Shown: positions 34,257 through 42,839, numbered from the stretch's first letter. The stretch is DNA of 64,000 nucleotides from Amycolatopsis azurea DSM 43854 (GCF_001995215.1 NZ_MUXN01000026.1:147172-211171), one strand, 5' to 3'. Made by a program: numbers and translations. The notes: generated from the sequence alone by a model not told the origin.

Positions 34257-35510
34257 GTGTCCGAGACCGTTCTTCCCGAGTTGCCGCAGGAGTTGTGGCG
34301 TGCCGGCAAGCTGGAGCTTGCGCATGGCGTGCAGCAGTTCTTGCAGGTGATGCGGGTGGCGTCCGCCGGGCTCGGGCAATTCCTGGCGGAGGTGGAGTCG
34401 CGGGGCGCGAAAGACCTGTATGGGTATGGGTCGACGGCGGCGTGGTTCGCCGATGTGGCGCGGTTGTCTCGGGGTGAGGCGGGGCCGATCGTGAAGCGGG
34501 CGATCGCGTTGAACCCCACCCGCGCTGTGGACGGCAGCGAGGTCCCGGCTGTCGCTCCCGCCACGGCCGCCGTGGCTGCCGAGGGTGTGATCGGTGAGCA
34601 CCGTATCGAGCAGATCTTGGAGATTCTGAAGAAGATCCCGGCCGACACGTCCGTAGAGGATCGGGAGAGCGCGGAGAAGATCCTGGCCGATCTGGCTCGC
34701 GAGGCGGGTCCCCGGCAGCTGGCGGACGCGGAGGCGAACCTTCTCGCCTGGCTCGACCCCGACGGCAACGAACCCAAGGATCCAGAGCCGAAGCAGCCGC
34801 GTCGCGAGGTCACTCTGGAGCGCCGCAGGGACGGGTTCTGGAAGCTGACCGGGCTGCTCGATGACGAGCTGGGCGCCCGCACCGCCGCCGCCCTGGAGGC
34901 GTACGCGAAACCTCGCCCGGTGGACGAGTTCGGCCAGGCCGACCTGCGCATGAAATGCGAACGGCTGGGCGACGCGTGGGCCGAACTCCTCGACCTCGCC
35001 ATCGCCTGCCCTGATCAACCCGGGACGAGCGGCTACAGGACTTTGGTACACGTCACCATCGGTCTCGAAGAGCTGAAGACCGGCATCGGGAAAGCCTGCC
35101 TCGACTTCGTCGGCAGCATGACCGCCCGCGAGGCCCGCATGGCCGCGTGCGACTGCCTCATGCTCCCGGTCGTGCTCAACGCCGCCGGAGAACCCCTCGA
35201 CGTCGGACGGCTACGACGGTTCGTCACCCCAGGCCAGCGGCGGGCGCTCAACATCCGCGACCACGGCTGCGCGTTCCCCGGATGTCATCGAAGACCCAAG
35301 AACTGCCACGCCCACCACATTCACCACTGGGCAGACGGCGGACCCACCGACCTCCGCAACCTCGTCCTCCTCTGCGGCTTCCATCACCGCCTGATCCACC
35401 ACGGCGACTGGCAAGTCCACATGGCCACCGACGGACTCCCGGAGTTCATCCCACCCCAGTACCTGGACCCGCTACGCAGATCCCGGCGCAACACCCTCCA
35501 CCGCGCCTGA
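34257..35510 (+). CDS. DUF222 and HNH endonuclease domain protein (13E12 repeat family)
   Basis: 417 residues. A helical DUF222 domain fills about residues 1-300. The C-terminal HNH nuclease has CAFPGCHRRPKNCHAHHIHHWADGGPTDLRNLVLLCGFHHRLIHHGDW, with the metal-binding Cys and His residues intact. The GGAGG is only one base from the GTG start, too close to act as a ribosome binding site, while a TATTAT -10 fits a leaderless start. The family is abundant and variable in number in actinobacteria and its role is not settled; DNA damage control points to a repair or mobile-element role. Confidence 0.9.
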   Translation: MSETVLPELPQELWRAGKLELAHGVQQFLQVMRVASAGLGQFLAEVESRGAKDLYGYGSTAAWFADVARLSRGEAGPIVKRAIALNPTRAVDGSEVPAVAPATAAVAAEGVIGEHRIEQILEILKKIPADTSVEDRESAEKILADLAREAGPRQLADAEANLLAWLDPDGNEPKDPEPKQPRREVTLERRRDGFWKLTGLLDDELGARTAAALEAYAKPRPVDEFGQADLRMKCERLGDAWAELLDLAIACPDQPGTSGYRTLVHVTIGLEELKTGIGKACLDFVGSMTAREARMAACDCLMLPVVLNAAGEPLDVGRLRRFVTPGQRRALNIRDHGCAFPGCHRRPKNCHAHHIHHWADGGPTDLRNLVLLCGFHHRLIHHGDWQVHMATDGLPEFIPPQYLDPLRRSRRNTLHRA

Positions 35511-35576
35511 CATCCCCTGCATGACCCGAGGAGCCCGCCACCCACACCGGCGACGGGCCCCTCGCCATGCCTGCGG

Positions 35577-35984
35577 CTAGATGAGCCGGTTGTACGAACC
35601 TCGGAAGTCGAAGAAGGTCAAGCCTTCGTGTCGCGCGTGGGACCGAATCTCGCCCGCCGTCCACGCATGGTCGCTGTAGTCGTCCGTCACGACACCACCA
35701 TGCTCAAGCAGGGTCAGGACCAGCCGCCGCAGCTGCTCGGTTCCGTCGACCCGGCCGGACACTTCGATCTCTATCGCCCAGTCCGGGCGGTGACCGATCG
35801 TGACAGTCAAGTGCTCGACACCATCTGGTTCCCAGCCCTGATAGAGGTATTCGTCCTCAGACTCCAGCCAGCAGTACAGCACGCCCTCCACCAGCCAGGG
35901 CGCGTTCTGACCTGGCGAAAGCGCGTCAAGCACGGCGACGGTGCCGACCTGGTCCAGGTGGGGGTACACGAATACCGATCGCAT
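35577..35984 (-). CDS. Hypothetical protein
   Basis: 135 residues from the ATG at 35984 (143 from a GTG at 36008). Mixed alpha/beta composition, acidic, no signal peptide and no membrane helix. I do not recognise a family. Notable text is WLVEGVLYCWLESEDEYLYQGWEPDGVEHLTVTIGHRPDWAIEIEVSGR and a C-terminal TFFDFRGSYNRLI. It stands alone, convergent to the HNH gene and divergent from the cobN riboswitch. An immunity-type or small regulatory protein is possible, but nothing in the sequence proves it. Confidence 0.65.
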   Translation of the reverse strand: MRSVFVYPHLDQVGTVAVLDALSPGQNAPWLVEGVLYCWLESEDEYLYQGWEPDGVEHLTVTIGHRPDWAIEIEVSGRVDGTEQLRRLVLTLLEHGGVVTDDYSDHAWTAGEIRSHARHEGLTFFDFRGSYNRLI

Positions 35985-36103
35985 ACCCGCGAGTTTGTCC
36001 GAACACACCGTTCACGACCAGCGAAAATCCCGCCCCTCGCCGCCTGCCGGACACATCACCTTGACTCCCGCCGGACCGCACCGGAGAGTGAGCGGAGACC
36101 CAC

Positions 36104-36241
36104 GCGACGGCAGAGGGAGGAACCCGGTGAGAGTCCGGGGCGGTCCCGCCACTGTCACCCCTCCGAACCGAAGGACCGAAAGGACCGAAAGGACCGAAAG
36201 GACCGGACCGAAGAGGGGAAGCCAGGAACTCCGGCCGTCGC
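36104..36241 (+). promoter_or_regulatory. Cobalamin (B12) riboswitch upstream of cobN
   Basis: Closing stem GCGACGGC (36104-36111) with GCCGTCGC (36234-36241). Between them are the GGTGAGAGTCC block, the B12 box CCCGCCACTGTC near 36146-36157 and GGGGAAGCCAGG near 36215-36226. After it, CGGGG (36254-36258) and CCCCG (36267-36271) can form a hairpin next to the cobN ribosome binding site, a likely expression platform. It should repress cobN when cobalamin is plentiful. The 300-base gap before cobN holds only this control region. Confidence 0.94.
36171..36206. repeat. Four tandem 9-nt repeats inside the cobN riboswitch
   Basis: AAGGACCGA is repeated at 36171, 36180 and 36189, with a fourth unit at 36198 ending in G. 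The array sits in the variable arm between the B12 box and the GGAAGCCAG block, where riboswitch sequences tolerate insertions. Partial units flank it (CCGAACCG, GGACCGAAG). The identical units suggest recent slippage expansion. Confidence 0.85.
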
Positions 36242-36284
36242 GACCGCACGACCCGGGGCGCGGACACCCCGAGTGAGGACTGCC

Positions 36285-39200
36285 GTGATCCTGCTTCTGT
36301 CCACTTCGGACACCGACCTGCTCAGCGCACGCGCCAGCGAGGCCGACTACCGGCTGGCCAATCCCGCCCGGCTGGACCTGGCCGAGCTGCCCGCCCTGCT
36401 CGATGGCGCCCGGATCGTCGTCGTCCGGATCCTCGGATCCGAGCGGAGCTGGCAGGAGGGGCTCGACACGGTCCGCGCGAGCGGCGCGCACGTGGTGGTC
36501 CTCGGCGGCGAACAGACACCGGACGCGCAGCTCATGAAGCTGTCCACGGTCCCGGCGGGCACCGCGGCGGAGGCGCACGCGTACCTCGCGCAGGGCGGCC
36601 CGGCCAACCTCACCCAGCTGCACCGGTTCCTGAGCGACACGCTCCTGCTCACGGGTGACGGCTTCGAACCGCCCGCCGTGCAGCCGCTGTGGGGTGTCCT
36701 CGAACGCGAGCCCAAGACCACCAAGGGCCCGGTCATCGCGATCCTCTACTACCGCGCGCATCACCTGTCCGGGAACACCGAGTTCGTCCACGCCCTCTCC
36801 GACGCCATCGAGGACGCCGGGGGCCGCGCGCTCCCGATCCACTGCGCGTCCCTGCGCACCCGCGAGCCGGAGATGATGGCCGAGCTGGCCAAGGCCGACG
36901 CGCTTCTGGTCACCGTGCTCGCCGCGGGCGGCACGAAGCCGTCGGAGGTCGGCGCCGGCGGGGACGACGAGGCGTGGGACGTCGCCGAGATGGCCGCGCT
37001 CGACATCCCGATCCTCCAGGCGCTCTGCCTCACCAGCGACCGTGAGACCTGGTCCGCCAACGACGACGGTCTCTCCCCGCTCGACGCGGGCAACCAGATG
37101 GCCGTCCCCGAGTTCGACGGCCGCCTCATCACCGTCCCGTTCTCGTTCAAGGAGATCGACGACGACGGCCTCCCGAAGTACGTGCCGGACGCCGAGCGCG
37201 CGTCGCGGGTCGCCAAGATCGCGCTCGCCCACGCCAGGCTGCGGCACACGCCGCCGCAGGAGCGCCGGATCGCGCTGATGCTGTCCGCGTACCCGACGAA
37301 GCACTCCCGCGTCGGCAACGCCGTCGGCCTCGACACGCCCGCGTCCGCGATCGAGCTGTTGCGCCGCATGCGTGACCAGGGCTACGACCTCGGCGAGGAC
37401 CCGTTCCCCGGCGTCGAGCCCACGGGCACCGACCAGCCGGACGGCGACGCGCTGATCCACGCGCTCATCGCCGCGGGCGGCCAGGATCCGGAGTGGCTCA
37501 CCGAAGAACAGCTCTCCGGCAACCCGATCCGTGTCCCGGCCGACAAGTACCGCGCGTGGTTCGCCGAACTGCCCGCGGAACTCCGCGAGGGCATGGAGGA
37601 GCACTGGGGCCCCGCACCCGGTGAGCTGTACGTCGACAACGGCGACATCGTCCTGGCGTCCTTGCAGTCCGGCAACGTCGTCCTGATGATCCAGCCGCCG
37701 CGCGGGTTCGGCGAGAACCCGGTGGCGATCTACCACAACCCGGACCTCCCGCCGAGCCACCACTATCTCGCCGCGTACCGCTGGCTGGAGGAGGAGTTCG
37801 GCGCGCACGCCGTCGTCCACCTCGGCAAACACGGTTCGCTGGAATGGCTTCCCGGCAAGACCGCGGGCCTCTCGGACTCCTGCGCGCCGGACGCCGTCCT
37901 CGGCAACCTGCCGCTGATCTACCCGTTCCTGATCAACGACCCTGGCGAGGGCGCGCAGGCGAAACGGCGCGCGCACGCCACGATCGTCGACCATCTGATC
38001 CCGCCGATGGCCCGCGCCGAGAGCTACGGCGACATGGCCCGCCTGGAACAGCTTCTCGACGAGCACGCCAACATCGCCGCGATGGACCCGGCGAAGCTGC
38101 CCGCGGTCCGAGCGCAGATCTGGACGCTGATCCAGGCCGCGAAACTGGACCACGACCTCGGTGTCGAGGAACGCCCGCACGACGCGGAGTTCGACGATTT
38201 CCTGCTGCACATCGACGGCTGGCTGTGCGAGGTCAAGGACGCCCAGATCCGGGACGGCCTGCACATCCTCGGTGCCGCGCCGGAAGGCGAGGCGCGGATC
38301 AACCTCGTGCTCGCGATGCTGCGCGCCCAGCAGATGTGGGGCGGCAAACAGGGCGCCGTACCCGGTCTGCGTTCCGCGTTGGGCCTCAAGGAGAACAGCG
38401 ACGCCCCACTGTCCGAAGTGGACGCCATCGAGCAGACCGCACGCTCACTCGTCGAGGCGATGGAGGCCCGTGACTGGTCCCCCGCCGCCGTCGCCGAGGT
38501 CGTCGCCGAAGTGCCGGAACACCAGGAAGTCGCCCGCGTGCTGACCTTCGCCGCCACCGAGATCGTCCCGCGCCTGGCGGGCACCGGCGCCGAGATCGAC
38601 GCCGTGCTCCACGCGCTCGACGGCGGCTACATCCCAGCGGGCCCCAGCGGTTCGCCACTGCGCGGCCTGATCAACGTGCTGCCGACCGGCCGCAACTTCT
38701 ACACCGTCGACCCGAAGGCCATCCCGAGCCGTCTCGCTTGGGAGACCGGGCAGGCACTCGCCGACTCGCTTCTCCGCCGCTACAAGGAGGACACCGGCGA
38801 CTGGCCGCGTTCGGTCGGCCTCTCGGTCTGGGGCACGTCGGCCATGCGCACGTCGGGTGACGACGCCGCGGAGGTCCTGGCGCTGCTGGGCGTCCAGCCG
38901 GTCTGGGACGAGGCGTCGCGGCGGGTCACCGGGATCGAGGCCATCCCGCTCGCCGAACTCGGGCGCCCGCGCGTCGACGTCACCGTGCGGATCAGCGGGT
39001 TCTTCCGCGACGCCTTCCCGCACGTGATCACGCTGCTGGACGACGCCGTGCGCCTCGTCGCGAACCTGGACGAACCGGACGAGCAGAACTTCGTACGCGC
39101 TCACACCCGCGCCGATCTGGCCGCGCACGGTGACGAACGCCGTGCCACCACGCGGATCTTCGGCTCCAAGCCCGGTGCGTACGGGGCGGGACTGCTGCCG

Positions 39201-39866
39201 CTGATGGATTCCGGGAACTGGCGCGACGACAAGGATCTCGCCGAGGTCTACGCGGTCTGGGGCGGGTTCGCCTACGGCCGCGACCTCGACGGCAGGCCGG
39301 CGCGCGAGGACATGGAGAACTCGTACAAGCGGATCGTGGTCGCGGCCAAGAACACCGACACCCGCGAGCACGACATCGCCGACTCCGACGACTACTTCCA
39401 GTACCACGGCGGGATGATCGCCACGGTCCGCGCGCTGACCGGCACCGCGCCCGCGTCCTATGTCGGCGACAGCACCACGCCGGACGCGGTCCGCACCCGC
39501 ACCCTCGGCGAGGAGACCGCCCGCGTCTTCCGGGCCCGGGTGATCAACCCGCGCTGGCTCGCGGCGATGCGCAAGCACGGCTACAAGGGCGCCTTCGAGC
39601 TGGCGGCGACGGTCGACTACCTCTTCGGGTTCGACGCCACCGCCGGGGTGGTCGGCGACTGGATGTACGAGAAGCTCAGCGAGTCCTACGTGCTCGACGA
39701 GGTCAACCAGGAGTTCCTGCGCCAGGCCAACCCGTGGGCGTTGCGCGGCATCATCGAGCGCTTGAACGAGGCGGCCGATCGGGGGCTGTGGGCGGAGCCG
39801 GACGCCGACCTTTTGGCTCAGCTGCGCGAGGTCTACTTATCGCTGGAGGGGGACCTCGAGTCCTGA
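36285..39866 (+). CDS. cobN: Cobaltochelatase subunit CobN
   Basis: 1193 residues, the large catalytic subunit that inserts Co(II) into hydrogenobyrinic acid a,c-diamide. Family blocks include ILYYRAHHLSGNTEFVHALSDAIEDAGGRALPI, AVVHLGKHGSLEWLPGKTAGLSDSCAPDAVLGNLPLIYPFLINDPGEGAQAKRR and the C-terminal YHGGMIATVRALTG. GTG at 36285 follows GAGG in GTGAGGAC; the long open frame before it is riboswitch RNA. The ATPase partner is probably the ChlID-like protein at 11861-13831, some 22 kb away. It is under a B12 riboswitch, so metal insertion is feedback-regulated together with cobalt uptake. Confidence 0.97.
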   Translation: MILLLSTSDTDLLSARASEADYRLANPARLDLAELPALLDGARIVVVRILGSERSWQEGLDTVRASGAHVVVLGGEQTPDAQLMKLSTVPAGTAAEAHAYLAQGGPANLTQLHRFLSDTLLLTGDGFEPPAVQPLWGVLEREPKTTKGPVIAILYYRAHHLSGNTEFVHALSDAIEDAGGRALPIHCASLRTREPEMMAELAKADALLVTVLAAGGTKPSEVGAGGDDEAWDVAEMAALDIPILQALCLTSDRETWSANDDGLSPLDAGNQMAVPEFDGRLITVPFSFKEIDDDGLPKYVPDAERASRVAKIALAHARLRHTPPQERRIALMLSAYPTKHSRVGNAVGLDTPASAIELLRRMRDQGYDLGEDPFPGVEPTGTDQPDGDALIHALIAAGGQDPEWLTEEQLSGNPIRVPADKYRAWFAELPAELREGMEEHWGPAPGELYVDNGDIVLASLQSGNVVLMIQPPRGFGENPVAIYHNPDLPPSHHYLAAYRWLEEEFGAHAVVHLGKHGSLEWLPGKTAGLSDSCAPDAVLGNLPLIYPFLINDPGEGAQAKRRAHATIVDHLIPPMARAESYGDMARLEQLLDEHANIAAMDPAKLPAVRAQIWTLIQAAKLDHDLGVEERPHDAEFDDFLLHIDGWLCEVKDAQIRDGLHILGAAPEGEARINLVLAMLRAQQMWGGKQGAVPGLRSALGLKENSDAPLSEVDAIEQTARSLVEAMEARDWSPAAVAEVVAEVPEHQEVARVLTFAATEIVPRLAGTGAEIDAVLHALDGGYIPAGPSGSPLRGLINVLPTGRNFYTVDPKAIPSRLAWETGQALADSLLRRYKEDTGDWPRSVGLSVWGTSAMRTSGDDAAEVLALLGVQPVWDEASRRVTGIEAIPLAELGRPRVDVTVRISGFFRDAFPHVITLLDDAVRLVANLDEPDEQNFVRAHTRADLAAHGDERRATTRIFGSKPGAYGAGLLPLMDSGNWRDDKDLAEVYAVWGGFAYGRDLDGRPAREDMENSYKRIVVAAKNTDTREHDIADSDDYFQYHGGMIATVRALTGTAPASYVGDSTTPDAVRTRTLGEETARVFRARVINPRWLAAMRKHGYKGAFELAATVDYLFGFDATAGVVGDWMYEKLSESYVLDEVNQEFLRQANPWALRGIIERLNEAADRGLWAEPDADLLAQLREVYLSLEGDLES

Positions 39867-39973
39867 CATCACTCGGTGGAGCGGTGTCATGGCACTCCCG
39901 GCGGTACCACTGTCGTATGCGCAGAACTTAGCGTGACAAGGGCGGTGGGATGACAACGATCGGGAGGACAGCG

Positions 39974-40066
39974 ATGATCAAGCGTCTGTTGAAGGTCGTG
40001 CTTCGCCACGGTTGCTGCTCGGCTTGCACCGGTCAGGGGTGCGGCTGCTGCGACGCCTGCAAGTAG
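39974..40066 (+). CDS. 30-residue cysteine-rich peptide
   Basis: A short gene just after cobN. GGGAGG at 39962-39967 lies seven bases before the ATG, and codon third positions are strongly G/C, both signs of real coding. The peptide has a basic, hydrophobic start (MIKRLLKVVLRHG) and then seven Cys in 16 residues (positions 14, 15, 18, 23, 25, 26, 29), ending CCDACK. His12 could add a ligand. It does not look like a signal peptide or a known RiPP precursor. A mini metallothionein or metal-handling peptide is the simplest reading, suggested by the Cys spacing and the cobalt-insertion gene 107 bases upstream. I know no family for it. Confidence 0.7.
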   Translation: MIKRLLKVVLRHGCCSACTGQGCGCCDACK

Positions 40067-40067
40067 G

Positions 40068-41156
40068 TCACGGACGGACACCCGCGATGTGAGTGTTCGC
40101 GCGGCGGACGTCGGCGGCGAGGGCTGGTACCTCGATCACCCGGCGTCCGGCCGCCTCCAGCGTCTCGGCGCCGACGCAGTCGACGAACACCGACGGCTCG
40201 CGCCAGGCGAAGACGACGCGCGGGATACCGGCGTCGAGGATGAGCTCGGTGCAGCTTCGCGGATGTGACGTCCGCGAGCTGCACGGCTCCAGCGACGTGT
40301 ACATCGTCGCTTCCGCCAGCCTCTGGTCCCCGGGTTCGAGCTTGGCCAGCGCGGCTTCTTCGGCGTGGTCGGCGGGATCACCGTCGCCCGAGTAGCCGGT
40401 GGAGATCACCTCGCCGTGGGCGTCGGTGATGACCGCGCCGACGCGGAAAGTCCGTGGCGGGCAGTTCTCGGCCAAGGCGATGGCTTCGCGCAACCGCAGA
40501 ATGTCCACTTCGGACGGTTCCGGTGTCGCGTGGTACTCCAGTACGGCGATGTCGCCCAGGCGGGTGCTAACGGCGAGCGTGAGCCCGCGCGGGAAAGCGC
40601 CCGGACCGGTGAACCGGGGCGCTCGCGGGTCACCGACGAAGAACGGCGCGACGGCCAGGTGCAGTTCGTCGACCAGCCCTTCGGTGAGGAACTGCGTGTG
40701 GATCGCACCGCCGCCTTCGACCATCAGCCGCCGGACGCCCCGCGCGTGGAGGTCGGCCAGCATTCCGCGCAGATCCGTCAGCTCGACGACGGTCGCCTTC
40801 ACCCCGGTGACGACACCGGGCGGGGCGTAGACCAGCTTCTCCGCGTCCCCGACGGTGAAGAACAGCGCCGTCGGGTCGAGCGACCCGCTCCGGGTGAGCG
40901 TGACCTTGATCGGCTGTTCCGGACGGCCCGCCGCGACCCGTCCGGCGACCAGCTCCGGCGAGCGGACCAGCAGCCGGGGATTGTCCGCGCGGACCGTGTT
41001 CGCGCCGACGAGGATCGCGTCCGACGCGGCGCGCAGCCCGTCCACCCTGGCCCAGTCGTCCTCGTTGGACAGCACCAGCCGGGTGTCAGTCGCGTCGTCG
41101 AGGTAGCCGTCCAGCGAGACCGCGGCGGACAACAGGACGTGGGGTCGTTCGATCAC
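40068..41156 (-). CDS. RibD-like protein with reversed domain order (reductase, then deaminase)
   Basis: 362 residues. The N-terminal half (1-215) is a RibD_C/dihydrofolate-reductase-like reductase: RPHVLLSAAVSLDGYLDD, LRAASDAILVGANTVRADNPRL, RRLMVEGGGAIHTQFLTEGLVDELHLAVAPFFVG. The C-terminal half (about 220-362) is a zinc deaminase with HAEEAA at 264 and EPCSSRTSHPRSC (Cys 292 and 302). Canonical RibD has the deaminase first and a CxxxxxxxxC spacing. It may act on a pyrimidine or pterin of riboflavin-like or secondary metabolism. Its stop lies one base from that of the convergent Cys-rich peptide gene. Confidence 0.85.
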   Translation of the reverse strand: MIERPHVLLSAAVSLDGYLDDATDTRLVLSNEDDWARVDGLRAASDAILVGANTVRADNPRLLVRSPELVAGRVAAGRPEQPIKVTLTRSGSLDPTALFFTVGDAEKLVYAPPGVVTGVKATVVELTDLRGMLADLHARGVRRLMVEGGGAIHTQFLTEGLVDELHLAVAPFFVGDPRAPRFTGPGAFPRGLTLAVSTRLGDIAVLEYHATPEPSEVDILRLREAIALAENCPPRTFRVGAVITDAHGEVISTGYSGDGDPADHAEEAALAKLEPGDQRLAEATMYTSLEPCSSRTSHPRSCTELILDAGIPRVVFAWREPSVFVDCVGAETLEAAGRRVIEVPALAADVRRANTHIAGVRP

Positions 41157-41206
41157 GTCCGCCAGTATGCCCCGCTAAATCGGTCGCATCGCGGACGCGC
41201 GCGGGC

Positions 41207-41273
41207 TAGGGTGGCCCGATGATCTTGTGAGACGAACCTGCGCCCTCATCCCACCTCCTTCGCAGGGAGTCTC
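41207..41273 (+). promoter_or_regulatory. Probable attenuator leader of the ABC-F gene
   Basis: TAGGGT at 41207-41212 is a likely -10 box; six bases later an ATG opens a three-codon frame (ATG ATC TTG TGA, 41219-41230). CCTGCG (41237-41242) can pair with CGCAGG (41261-41266), which overlaps the AGGGAG ribosome binding site (41264-41269) of the ABC-F gene. A second frame from GTG at 41227 runs across the ABC-F start. Such layouts are typical of antibiotic-inducible translation control, but the pairing has not been tested. Confidence 0.5.
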
Positions 41274-42839
41274 ATGTCTTCTTCCTTGACGCTTTCCGAC
41301 GTCTCCTTCACCTGGCCGGACGGCGTTCCGGTGTTCGAGCGCCTCTCGCTCACCATCGGCACGGGCCGCACCGGCCTGGTCGGCACCAACGGATCCGGCA
41401 AGTCCACGCTGCTCAGGCTGCTCGCCGGACGACTGCGAGCCACCACGGGCTCGGTGACCGCGCCCGGCGAACTCGGCTACCTGCCCCAGAACCTCGTCCT
41501 CGACACCGATCGCCGGGTCGACGACGTCCTGGGCGTCACCGCGGTCCGCGCGGCGATCAAGGCCGTCGAGAGCGGCACGGCCACCGAGGAGCACTTCGCC
41601 ACCATCGGCGACAACTGGGACGTCGAGGAACGCACTCGCGCGATCCTCGACCGGCTCGGCCTGGACGCCGTCCGGCTGGACCAGCGTGCGGGCGAGCTGT
41701 CCGGCGGCGAACTCACGCTGCTCGGGCTGGCGGCCCTGCTCCTGCGCCGTCCCGCCGCGCTGCTGCTCGACGAGCCGACGAACAACCTCGACCTGCGGGC
41801 ACGCGAACTCGTGCACCGCGAGGTGGCGGCCTGGGGCGGGATCCTCGTGGTCGTCTCCCACGATCGCGAGCTGCTCCGGCTGGTCGACCGGATCGCCGAG
41901 GTCCGGGACCACGAGGTCACCCTGTACGGCGGCGACCTCGCGGCTTACGAACACGCCGTCGAAGTCGCCCAGGAGGCCGCGCGGCGGCACCTGCGCGCCG
42001 CGGAATCCGACGTCAAGCGCCAGAAACGGGAGCTGATCGAAGCCGGGATCAAACTCGCCCGGCGGGCCCGGTACGGCCAGAAGATGTGGGACCAGAAGCG
42101 GGAACCCAAGGTGCGGATGCGCAAACGCCAGGAGGACGCGCAGATCGCCGCGGGCAAGCACCGGAACCTGCACGCCGGCAGGCTGGACGACGCCGTCGAA
42201 GCGCTGAAGGCCGCCGAGGACCTGGTGCGTGAGGACGCCGAGATCCGCGTCGAACTCCCGGAAACCACGGTCCCGCGCGGAACCGACGTGCTCCGGATCG
42301 ACGCCGTGCCCCGGTTCGGCCCGCCGGTGAACCTGCACGTCATGGGCCCCGAACGGATCGCGCTCGTCGGCCCGAACGGGTCGGGGAAGACCACCCTGCT
42401 GCGGACGATCACCGGCGAACTCCCGCCGAAGTCGGGCGAAGCGGAGCTGTTCGTCCCCGCCAGGCTGCTCCCCCAGCGGCTCGACATCCTCGACGACACG
42501 CTGTCCATTGTGGACAACGTGCGCCTGGTCGCGCCGTCGCTCACGGACAACGAGATCCGCGCGCGGCTGGCCCGGTTCCTGTTCCGGGGAACGACGGCCG
42601 ACCGCGAGGTGGCGTCGCTGTCCGGCGGGGAACGGTTCCGGGCGGCGCTGGCGACCCTGCTGCTGACCGAGCCCACACCTCGGCTGCTGTTGCTCGACGA
42701 GCCGACGAACAACCTCGACCTGGCGAGCGTGCGGCGGCTCACCGAGGCGTTGCGGGCCTACCGGGGCGCGCTGATCGTGGCGAGCCACGACCGGCCGTTC
42801 CTGAAGGACATCGGCGTCACCAGGTGGCTGGAGCTGTGA
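41274..42839 (+). CDS. ABC-F ATPase, ribosome-protection type
   Basis: 521 residues with two ABC domains and no membrane segment. Walker A motifs are GTNGSGKS (37-44) and GPNGSGKT (near 366). Signatures are LSGGELTLLGLAALLLRRP and LSGGERFRAALATLLL, with LLLDEPTNNLDL twice. A basic, helical linker of about 75 residues (SDVKRQKRELIEAGIKLARRARYGQKMWDQKREPKVRMRKRQ) joins them, as in ABC-F proteins that displace antibiotics from the ribosome (Msr, Vml and OleB-like groups). Start at 41274 after AGGGAG. The target antibiotic class is not evident. Confidence 0.92.
   Translation: MSSSLTLSDVSFTWPDGVPVFERLSLTIGTGRTGLVGTNGSGKSTLLRLLAGRLRATTGSVTAPGELGYLPQNLVLDTDRRVDDVLGVTAVRAAIKAVESGTATEEHFATIGDNWDVEERTRAILDRLGLDAVRLDQRAGELSGGELTLLGLAALLLRRPAALLLDEPTNNLDLRARELVHREVAAWGGILVVVSHDRELLRLVDRIAEVRDHEVTLYGGDLAAYEHAVEVAQEAARRHLRAAESDVKRQKRELIEAGIKLARRARYGQKMWDQKREPKVRMRKRQEDAQIAAGKHRNLHAGRLDDAVEALKAAEDLVREDAEIRVELPETTVPRGTDVLRIDAVPRFGPPVNLHVMGPERIALVGPNGSGKTTLLRTITGELPPKSGEAELFVPARLLPQRLDILDDTLSIVDNVRLVAPSLTDNEIRARLARFLFRGTTADREVASLSGGERFRAALATLLLTEPTPRLLLLDEPTNNLDLASVRRLTEALRAYRGALIVASHDRPFLKDIGVTRWLEL

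Noticed and set aside
36171..36206. Short tandem repeats taken as a CRISPR array
   Set aside because: Units are 9 nt with no spacers; they lie inside a riboswitch arm.
35628..36284. Plus-strand extension of cobN by about 219 codons
   Set aside because: It crosses the B12 riboswitch and the opposite hypothetical gene; the KDR repeat in it is the 9-nt RNA repeat read as protein.
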